NCBI RefSeq assembly: GCF_000006405.1
Contig: NW_003208655.1
Span: forward strand, 394,499-458,498
DNA: 64,000 nt
Direction: 5' to 3'
Source: Perkinsus marinus ATCC 50983
Taxonomy: Eukaryota; Perkinsozoa; Perkinsida; Perkinsidae
The notes below the pieces were generated by a model. That model did not search any database and was not told the origin of the DNA. It saw only the letters and a program-made list of their open reading frames with translations. Below are positions 23,027-32,275 of this stretch, piece by piece (position 1 is the stretch's first letter; every line of letters begins with the position of its first letter). The position numbers were made by a program, and so were the translations under genes.

Positions 23027-26000
23027 TTAAATACCAGCAATAGTAACTCGTCTCTTTTCGTTCTTCTGTTGTCTACCCCTACCAGGTCGTTGGTCTATAG
23101 CAGCGTTCTCTGACGAGGAAGACCTGCCAACTTTGGGCACTGCTAACAAGCCTCTTTCCGAGTCCTCATCGTCGTCATCTGACTCAGCCGAGTGGGTTAT
23201 TGTCGGAGCCACTGTAGAGCAGTAGTACGTGTTACCTTGAGATAACATAAAGTTTATGTTTATGTCATAAACGCTACAAGACAGTAGTGAACCTTACTGC
23301 TGTAGTCTCGCAAACGACTATGTTCTCTCTCTCTGTCGACAAAGTAGGTGACCATCATTCCTTTCCCTTTGATTTCCATCAACCCACGACAAGTAAGATC
23401 GAACGAGCCTCTCAACTCTCGTGCAGTTTCTGCTGTACAATGTACTCTCATCTCCTCACCATGGGATTCCATCCTGAGCGAAACTCTCCCAATAAAGAGC
23501 CCAGATGTTTCTCACCTTGAGGCAGTATTCACACAATCTCCCCAAACATCATAGATGAACTTCTTACGGCCAATCACACCAGCAACACAGTGACCACTAT
23601 GCATACCAACTCGGATCCTCAAGGGCTTCCCCAAATGATCCACCAAACCACAATCATCAACTATGCCTGGGTCTTCCAACACCTACAAAAAAGACAACCG
23701 TCAAGGCAGCCCCCGTGACGACAAGGCTCACTTCTATCATCCGGAGGCCCATCCTAGCAGCCGCTTGAGCATGCATAGGATTAGGGTTAGGGAGACCCGC
23801 CGCCGCCATATACGCATCTCCAATCGTTTTGATCTTCTCCAACCCACAGTCTTCGGCCATGTCATCAAAGAGTGTAAAGAGCTCATTCAAGAGCTGTACC
23901 AACTCCTCAGGGGTGATGTGCGAACCAATAGTAGTAAAACCAACAACGTCAGAGAACAATATCGATACAGACGAATACGCTTCAGCAAAACCAACAGTCA
24001 TTTGATAGTTCAACCGCTGCGACGAAGTAATTGCAGATCCCCTGTCATAATCACGCTGCGCGAGCTGCTCTTCTTGTCGTAGCAAATCGTCCTGGTTTTC
24101 TTTCAACTGCCGAATGATCGACCCCGGCAACACATTAGAGAGCAATCGTTCAGATCGATCGGACTCCGTGGCCAAGGTGAGTGAGAGAACATAGTCCTTA
24201 CGGCAGAGGGACTCGTACATATACTGCACTGTGGCTATGAGAGCCACCGAACCGACAAACAATAACAAGTCCGGCGCGGGCGAGTCGAAGAGAACAGTGT
24301 TGATCGCAGGACTCTCCACAGCTATCCATCGTAGGGATAAAATGCAAATAAAGAAATATATCGCCAGAACGATAACATGGACGAATCTGAAAACAAATAG
24401 TACAAAGGAGCTTCGCTCCGCTCGAATTATCATAATTCTTCCAACAATAACCTATAACTTCTACTCCAGATGAACAACTAAGTCGAGACTTACCGTAGGT
24501 TGAATATACCCGCTATAGCAGCAACGATAACAGCAAAAGTAAGCGGTTCGTGTATTTTCCATGTATAATAGTCCAGGACCTGTTGACAATGATGATGATG
24601 ATGACGATGCGAAGGGAAGCTTCCTGACTTACCAGAGGCGCGGTATACATCCACACAATTACAGCCGTACCGCAAATTGCACCAAAACCAAGTTGCAACA
24701 TGAAGTAGTTCTCGAGGAACCACAGTGACGTGCTGAAGAATACCACTTCCATCTGAGAAAAAGGCGGAGCGATGCAAATCAGAATCCTCAAATCGTATAA
24801 AACTCACCACTAGTTTTATCAGAGCCGCGAAAATGAGGAGGACCGTCGGTTCCCCTATAAACTGCCTCACAAATGTGATGCTGTAATCTTTATTATTATT
24901 CAGTTCGAAATGCAGCCATACATATAGCATAATACACGCTACCGCGAGGAAGCAGTACCAATACGGGTACTTCCGAGCTCGTATAGCAAAGTCGACCTGA
25001 ATTGGCGAAGGTGTGGTATCATCACACCCTCACCGTCTCACTTGGAACCCCTTCTCTAGTGCTGCATCGTCTGTGTACTCCAACGTAAACCAGTGGGTCG
25101 GTTGTCCAAATGTGCTCCACAAGGACTTCAGCTCGAGATTAGTGTATGGGACCTAGTTATCATCATCACCAGCTCAGCAGTGTTGGAGGAATATATATTC
25201 ACTCTCCTCGGCTGAGCTCAGGAGTTTCCAGAGCTACAATACGAGAATTTACACACGAATCCGCGTAAAAATGTACAAAAACCGACGAAAATTTCCCAAA
25301 ATTTTCCGCATATTTTCCCACTGCTCTTACCTGACTCCACCTATCAGCCGATCCCACAATCTCCCCACCAAGTAAGAATCGGACTCTCCAGGGCAACAGG
25401 CGCTTCACTTTAGCGTAAAAGCCATGAGCTTTCATTCCACCACTGAAAAATACCAACAATAACAACACACGTGAACAACTTGCTATCTTGCATTTCCTCA
25501 ACGCTTTCACTAATCCGATCCTCAAGAAATGATGATGTGTTTTTATATTCACCCTCACCGTCGTTGCCGAGCATGCCTAGCTTCCTGAATAATTCTGCGA
25601 CACTTTTGTTTGATATTGCCAATTGACGGTACGCGGGATAAGGTCCTTCTCGCAGGTGCATCCTGAGCAGTTTGTAGCAGTGTTAAGGAGTAGGAATATA
25701 TGTTCGCTTTCCTCAGCTGCTGAGTTTAGGCGTTTCCTCACTGCATATAGGAGCTCATATACGAACTACAGTTGCAGTGTACAGAAACTCACGAAAATTT
25801 TCCAAAATTTCCTCGAAGTTTTCATATTGTCGCCTACACATGTCGTTGACCATAAGCATATTTTTCCAAACTGGTACAGAAACCAATGAAAATTCCCCGA
25901 AATTTCCACATTTTCACGAAACTCAATTTTCCACGTATTTTCCTAGGAACACATTCTTCGAACAGTTTCCCATGTGAATGCCATCATCATATTATGAACA

Positions 26001-26967
26001 TCTTTTCCCCATTGTTATCAAACTCTGGGGAAGCTACCTTGTTCCCATAACTCTACTCACCTTCCCACCCATCTGTTGAATTACTGACTCGGAAATCCCC
26101 GTACCTGTTATACGATATAATGGAGTTTCACCACCCTAGTGATATGAAAAACACATTTCACGACTACTACAGCACACTGCGAATATCGCGTTTTTCACCA
26201 AGTTTTACTCCACTTCACGTAAAACGGGTGAAACTCGAATATCGCGTTTACAATGTAACAATGGCTATGAACATGTGTTGTGATGAAAGCACCCGTTTGA
26301 GACTGTGATGATAGCGACAACTTGTTCACTATAATAACACCCATTCGCATATCAGATCGTCGCGTACTGTAAACTAGCACCAACACTTCTTCCCTCCCAC
26401 CTTTCCTCGCCGCCAACGCGTCGTCCAACAAAGCAGTAGTAGTATTAACTTCCTCTTCATCAGCATCAACGTCATTCGCCTCCTCTGCAAGTGGCAAACA
26501 TGTATACCTAAACTGGCGAATTTCGTGGCGCGCGGTCAGCGATGATGAGAAGGGAGAACTGACCATAAAACTGCTAAGAATTCCGTAAGGGTGTTCTCGA
26601 AAATGTGCTCATCAATGCAGATAGGCTTGACCAGCTGTGGAGGTGCTGGAGATCTCCCGGAGTCTGCCGCTTCAGAGAAAGATCCAACCTGAAATTGTGG
26701 TATGAGTGCCGAAATATACGTTCGCTTTCAAAAATTATACAAATTTACACGCATAACGGTAAAAATGTACAGAAATCAACGAAAATTTCTCAAAATTTCC
26801 CTATAATTTTCATATTTTCACCAACAAACGCAGTTGACCATATGCCCACCTCCCCATCATCATCATCATCCATGTTGCTGCTATGTGGCCGCGACAAAAT
26901 ACGACCGTCATGAACCCGCACCTCCTCCATCTACAGAGAGTAATGCCGACACGAAGTGATCGGAGTG

Positions 26968-27012
<45 letters not shown>

Positions 27013-27968
27013 CCACACGATACATCCTGTCCACTAATAAATAGTGTATTTTCTCGAGATCTCCATCATAGCACAAATCGAGCAAATCATCAACAGTATC
27101 ATTCACACTGAAAACTTTCAAACAAATGTCTTGCAGGTCCGAACTCATCGCTCGCCGTCGTTGTTGAAGAACTTGGCGTAATACTTCCTCTCCACTTCTC
27201 GTCCCTGAAAACGACCGTACATGAGCAACAATTATGTAATACTCACCTAGTGCTGGTGATGACCCCATACGACTGGGTAATATCGGCAGATTGCGGCTGA
27301 CTACGTCCGTGGGATGTGCCGAACGACTCTACCATAACAACAATAATCAATCATGCATATGATAAACCACGTATGTTGGTGACATTATGGGAATTTTGAT
27401 AAAATTTTAGCAAATTCTCAGCGATAGTTGCGATTTCCTAACCGAACTCGTATATAAACTCTTCTAATTAGCCAGGAAACTCCTGAGCTCAGCCGAGGAA
27501 ACCGAGCGTATATTCCTCCAACACAAACAACAACTCGTCTCCGCTCAGGTCCACGCTGCTTACCGATTCCTCTCGACTACTGCTGCCTCTGGCACTAGCC
27601 GAGCTACGACGAGTCGAAACGTGACCAGCTTCACCTGAGAGACATCTATACATGAATGATGCACATCGTGCAACACTTCGCTCCGCTGTGCTATAAACGG
27701 AAACGTGAAATGCTAGTGATTTTATGACGTGGCTTTTTCTCACGTGCTGAGATCAATACGTACCGACTTCGCAGGACACGAGGCGAATGTAGATAGAGTG
27801 ATAAGACTCACTTGGTGAGCCTCCTGGTGCCGCAGGACTAGACGATCTTCTTAACCGAGAAGGATCAGTAGTTAGCAATGATGATGATGCTCCTGATGAT
27901 GGGGGTGGAGGGGTTAGGGAAGTTGTTTGTGTGGATGATTTCCGTCTTGTCTCCATTTCAGACGACAT
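23027..27968 (-). CDS. Membrane adenylyl cyclase (class III), multi-exon
   Basis: About 16 exons. The N-terminal half is a long, Ser-rich and acidic region starting [18 protein letters not shown]. Then come about six membrane segments ('[17 protein letters not shown]', '[12 protein letters not shown]', '[15 protein letters not shown]', '[18 protein letters not shown]') and one catalytic domain: '[19 protein letters not shown]' (first metal Asp), '[18 protein letters not shown]' (purine Lys, second metal Asp), '[16 protein letters not shown]', '[15 protein letters not shown]' (purine Asp, catalytic Asn and Arg). The Lys/Asp purine pair is the adenylyl type; guanylyl cyclases have Glu/Cys. The C-tail is acidic then basic ([14 protein letters not shown]). 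One catalytic domain implies homodimer action. Introns in the 5' half carry family A or B elements at 25180, 25680, 26121, 26712 and 27355; introns in the catalytic half are short and free of them. Confidence 0.82.
25180..25325 (+). mobile_element. Family B introner-like copy
   Basis: Runs from GTGTTGGAGGAATATATATT through CGGCTGAGCTCAGGAGTTTC to a short CATATTTTCCCA end. It fills most of the 178-nt intron 25153-25330 of the adenylyl cyclase gene, in antisense to it. Confidence 0.7.
25680..25872 (+). mobile_element. Family B introner-like copy
   Basis: Full-length copy: GGAATATATGTTCGCTTTCC, CTCAGCTGCTGAG, ACAGAAACTCACG, then CATGTCGTTGACCATAAGCA. It sits in an adenylyl cyclase intron, antisense to the gene. 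A partial repeat of its middle follows at 25873-25925. Confidence 0.75.
26121..26237 (+). mobile_element. Family A MITE-like copy
   Basis: TGGAGTTTCACCACCCTAG at one end and ACGGGTGAAACTCg at the other, with the family's internal TTTCACGACTACTAC and ATCGCGTTTTTCACC. Located in an adenylyl cyclase intron. Confidence 0.75.
26712..26849 (+). mobile_element. Family B introner-like copy supplying a splice donor
   Basis: Copy ending CAGTTGACCATATGCCCAC. Read on the minus (gene) strand this end is GTGGGCATATGG, exactly at the donor of the 161-nt intron 26689-26849, so the element itself appears to provide the 5' splice site. Confidence 0.7.
26968..27011. repeat. (CTA)n microsatellite
   Basis: About 14 uninterrupted CTA units. 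On the gene strand this is (TAG)n immediately after a GTGAG donor, inside an adenylyl cyclase intron. Confidence 0.9.
27355..27524 (-). mobile_element. Family B introner-like copy
   Basis: Reverse-complement copy on the plus strand, thus in sense to the adenylyl cyclase gene. It includes CTCCTGAGCTCAGCCGAGG and CGTATATTCCTCCAACAC and lies between the exons encoding SSSREES and [10 protein letters not shown]. Confidence 0.7.
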
Positions 27969-28036
27969 AGTAACTATCAACAACATGCTGTCCTTGCAAC
28001 GCAATAGACGCTGAATAACAGCAGATAAAAAGGCGG

Positions 28037-30597
28037 TCAGAAAAATATCCACTTTTTATGTTGTTTCTTATTCACGCCTCTCGCCAGCCTCAACATCTCT
28101 TCAGATTGTTCACTCATCTCAGCCGACTTCGCCTGAATACCCGCGAGCTTCTCCTGGTTGTTTGCGATCTGCGCCCGCGCACGCCCAAGAATATCTTTCG
28201 TATCTTTCGCCGTTGATCCCACTGAAGTACTATCCTCCATCGAAACTCTCATCGAAACACCATTTTCAGAAGCTGCCTTCGCCCCCATCAGTTTATCCCT
28301 AATGTGGCCGAAGGTACTGCTAGCAGTAGCGACCGCCCTACTAGCCGCTCTCTGACTAGCTTCTATCACAGCCCCCTGACGTATCTGCTCCTGCAGCCTC
28401 GAAGTGACCTCCATGGTGGACTCCAACACTTCTAATCGAGAGTGATACGCTCGCTGAGCTAGCACGACTTCAGCTTCATCATCCCTCGCCTCGTCAATAG
28501 TGAAAATCGAGATACTGACCCTAGACATTTGACTGTAAAACCGCAAGATTCGTCCACCAGTGGTAACCCAAACGAATATAGGATCCTCATCGGGTATTCC
28601 TCGACCAACAACCACACCATCTTCACATCGTATCAGTTCAACTACACCCTCCTCATTGGCAACTACTAAACATCGACCGAAACCCGTCCCAGCGTCCTCG
28701 ACAATTCGAGCCGCCACTATATCGCCTCCCTCACACGCCAAAACTGTCCACTTCTGCGATTCCACCAACCCAAAGCGGCGAACCGTTATCCCAGGGAATT
28801 GCGCAACGAGACCATCTACAGTAGCCAGGTCCACTTTAGGAGCCGCATTTGCAATGAGCAAACGTTGGTCGACTTGGACACGCCGACCGCTATCGGTCGT
28901 TATGATGAGGTAGTTGCCGATCGCTTGAAGGGCATGAATGAGCTCGTCGGAGTCGTAGACCTTAGATTTCGTGGCGAGTGACAAAACCGAGCCATCATAA
29001 TAGCCCGCGTAGATGGTACCAACGCTGAGATCAGAACAAAGGGCGGTGATAGGCTTATCGGAGGGTAAAGTGAAAAGGATGGAGACCTGTCGAGCTGAGT
29101 AGATGTAACAACGCAGTCCATGCTGACCGCCACATAGGATCACTCCTTCCCATCTGCCGAGGTCCCAGGTTCGAATCTCAGTGGCGGCATCTTTACACAA
29201 CTTCTTCAACACTTTCTCTGTTGCCACTCCCTTAGGCAACTCACACACCACACTTCGGCTCGTTGACCTCCAAGGACGCATCGAGAGCTCCCGAACGAAC
29301 CCGAAAACTTCCAGCTGTCCGGTTTTGGCTTCCATCAACGTGATCAACTTTTCGCTCGCCCTGTCAAATTGCGCAGCAACAACTTCATAAGGTTCAGATG
29401 AGGTCCGATTGGCAGCTTCTGAATCGGTTGACCGGGCAATTTTCAGGATACCTACAAGTGGTAGCAATCACATCAACAACTACTTCTTCGCCCGACCGGT
29501 AGCCGCATCGAAGTGGAACTCGCCGAGTGAGGTCGCCACCGATATGATACCATCCCTCCGGAACATTATATCAAAAACGGTTTCGGCTTCTCGAGGGAAA
29601 TCGATAGAAGTGCCATTAGGCATTTCCATCCACAACTGAGCAGCCGCAGATGGAGCAATAGCAAGCGAGGATTCGAACCTACGTCGTTCTCTGGATTCAC
29701 CCAAACTGTCAGCCACGCGTTTGGTTGGAATTCGCAAGCAGCAATACAGCTAGCGCCGTGAAGGGCAGCGTTAATGCCGGCCTTTTGGTCAGTCAACCAT
29801 CCTCTACTTGACGGGGAGTAGAATCGAACCGGGGACCTTTCGCATGATGAACCGACCATAATCCTACTAGATCACATCTTACTTTTCATTGCCGATCATC
29901 CATATTGATCCCTCCTTATTAGAGGCTAAGACCGTGACCATGCCAGCACCCCCACTAGCATTATCCAAAACTAGAGTAGTCAGATAAGGCCGACCAGCGT
30001 CACTCGCATCAACTACCTACAAAGGTGAGCAGCGAAATTGAAAAATACCAAACTCAACGAATAAGTTCCATAAGCTTGGCAGTGCGTGCTTGGGGTATAG
30101 CCTCACTCTTATTCAATCAAGATGTGTCTGCACACACGCAGGTCCACCGTGGCATCAACCAAAACGAACGGGAAAGACAACTGACTGATTTCAGAATAAA
30201 GCACGCTGGAGAATCACTGATTTCCGCTTCGCTTCGCTCAAAATCAGAATCGACTTGATCTGTTTCAGATCATCCAATGAGAGAAAAAGCCACTCAGTTT
30301 TCTCATGTGCATGCGTGCGCAGCACTACTCGTTATATCCATTCAGACTGAAAACATGGCATTTGTATTCTACGCACTTTGACAGCTAAATCAATTTTATG
30401 CATTAAAAATGACATCTGTGGGTTTCGAACCTGGGTATCCACTCATCGACGAAATTATGCAGCCGAGCAAAGACTCCCTCCTGCTCACTTTAACATTCCC
30501 TGTGGAAGTCCCCACTAGGCACATACCCGTCCTGCCAACCTGAGCCAACTTCACCACAGTCGACGTTTGGGAAATCTCTAAAGCGAACAATCTTCCC

Positions 30598-30652
<55 letters not shown>

Positions 30653-30828
30653 CCAACACCAACACCAACAACAACAACAATAACAACAACAATAACAACA
30701 ATAACAACAACAATAACAACAATAACAACAATAACAACAACAACAACAACAATAACAACAACAATAACAACAATAACAACAATAACAACAATAACAGCAA
30801 TGACAACAATAACAACAATAGCAACAAT

Positions 30829-30882
<54 letters not shown>

Positions 30883-32009
30883 AACAACAATAACAACAAT
30901 AACAGCAATGACAACAATAACAACAATAGCAACAATAACAACAACAACAACAACAACAATAATAATATTAACAATAACAACAGCAACAACATCGCCACAC
31001 AACCCAGATAAACCTACCAACGACTATCGGCTCCGCCAGACCAGTAGAATCTTTCGCGTGCGCAAGATTCCAAACATAAACCACCTAAGCGACCATAGAC
31101 GGTACCAAATAGAACGATCGGCTTACGTTAGCGACCGAAGCAATGACAACCCCTCTTCCTTCTAGGGCGAGTACTTCATGAACTTCTCCGGGAAAAGGTT
31201 GGCCCGGCAAAACCTGCATAACAAAAACTGCTTCGCTCCGCCCAAAATGAACGGCAGATCTCCTACAACATCCAGCTGGTCCGTATAAACCTTCAGGCCA
31301 CCCCCTCGCAAAGGGAAGGCGACACATCCAAGTTCCCCATCGACTGCTGTACACTGGTAACTGACCAAAATATCGTCACCGCGCCACGAAATTATCAACT
31401 CACATCCATTTATCGCATATCCCCACTCGAGCAATGGTGACCTCCTCCCTCATACCATCCCTTCCACCCTTTACCATCACATCCACTCCTGTTGAGGCAC
31501 CCCCAAGTAAAACTTGAGACCCCTCCTCATCAGACAACACCAACGATGATGACGATGAACTACTCGAACTTCTTCCATCACAGGAAGACGATGACCTGCT
31601 TGAAAAGATACCATCACACATCCTATCATCACTCCAACGCACCGCGAAGATTCCGCTACCGCTTCTACTGCAGCTCCTCCCGAGCCGGGGACTTTCCTAA
31701 AAGATACCACAATGGAGTTTCACCCTAGTGATATGAAAAAACACCAGCGAAAAACATATTTCCCGACTACTACATACTGTGAATATCGCGTTTTTCACCG
31801 AGTTTTACGCCACTTCACGAAAAACGGGTGAAACTCCAACGATTAAATCTATCAAGAAAATTTTCATCTCACCTGGCGAACAACGAGTCGATCCCCTTAG
31901 TGTCAACAGTCGGGACCGCAGGACGTTCATCAGCGGTCCGCCGTTTCCTCGCATCAGTAGATGATGCTGCTTTCTTTTTAGCCTTTCGGAAATCCGAAAT
32001 TAAATCCAT
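28037..32009 (-). CDS. Beta-propeller protein with C-terminal SNARE-like coiled coil (tomosyn/Lgl-like?)
   Basis: Exons from MDLISDFRKAKKKAASSTDA (32009) down to a long last exon (28037-29458). The middle exons read like WD-type blades ('VLASNKEGSIWMIGN', 'CIAACEFQPNAWLTVW', 'FDIMFRRDGIISVATSLGEF', 'LCSDLSVGTIYAGYYDGSVL'). The C-terminus, 'ILGRARAQIANNQEKLAGIQ' to KKQHKKWIFF, has the heptad pattern and layer spacing of an R-SNARE motif as in tomosyn/Sro7/Lgl proteins, which regulate exocytosis by mimicking an R-SNARE. The central ionic-layer position appears to be Asn rather than Arg. Intron 29804-29882 is wholly tRNA-like; the ~1.1 kb intron 30020-31110 holds a large AAC/AAT array. Whether the first exons (31160-32009) belong to the same gene is uncertain. 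A nucleoporin-type propeller is an alternative. Confidence 0.5.
29804..29882 (-). repeat. tRNA-like sequence forming an entire 79-nt intron
   Basis: On the minus strand this starts GTAAGATGTG (donor), runs through a D-arm-like ATCTAGTAGGATTATGGTCG and a B box GGTTCGATTCT, and ends GTCAAGTAG (acceptor). Removing it joins GNE-K to GWLTDQKAG in frame. T-stem pairing fails, so this is not a working tRNA. Confidence 0.6.
30415..30480 (-). repeat. tRNA B-box-like segment in intron
   Basis: Minus-strand reading gives ATACCCAGGTTCGAAACCC with a plausible upstream GCTCGGCTGCATAATTTC. It lies ~130 bp from the AAC/AAT array, an arrangement typical of a tRNA-derived SINE with a simple-repeat tail, but the tail is on the far side of unrelated sequence. 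Confidence 0.35.
30598..30990. repeat. Interrupted (AAC)n/(AAT)n microsatellite
   Basis: About 390 bp of AAC triplets mixed with AAT, ACC and CAG variants. It contains a higher-order duplication: a block with AACAGCAATGACAACAATAA appears twice ~120 bp apart (30793 and 30901). Open frames across it are artefacts. It lies in a presumed intron. Confidence 0.9.
31713..31838 (+). mobile_element. Family A MITE-like copy
   Basis: TGGAGTTTCACCCTAGTGAT at one end and AACGGGTGAAACTCCA at the other, a near-perfect inverted end of ~12 bp. It lies in the first intron of the propeller-type gene. Confidence 0.8.
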
Positions 32010-32275
32010 TCAAAACTGTGTCAAGCTACAGAGCGCCCCAAAAAAAATATCAAAAAAATCGCGAAAAATACCAAAAAAGCGTCAACTCAGAAAAAAAAAT
32101 CGTGAAAAAAATCCAAATTTTCCCATCTGAGAAAAAATAACTGGGACCACGCCAAAACCAATAATTTTTCCACCAAGTTTTCCCAAAATTTCCGAAATTT
32201 CCCGATCAAACCAATTGAAAAACTCCATAGAAAACACACCCAAGCCCCTCGAAACAGTAAAAATGTATATTTTCA

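Noticed and set aside
23027-27968. Guanylyl cyclase
   Set aside because: The purine-contacting residues are Lys and Asp, not Glu and Cys.
28158-29639. Plus-strand open frames over the propeller gene
   Set aside because: Shadows of the minus-strand exon, which alone has protein-like composition and the SNARE-like end.
30396-31165. 200-residue poly-Leu/poly-Val frames
   Set aside because: Artefact of the AAC/AAT array; no gene-like composition outside the repeat.
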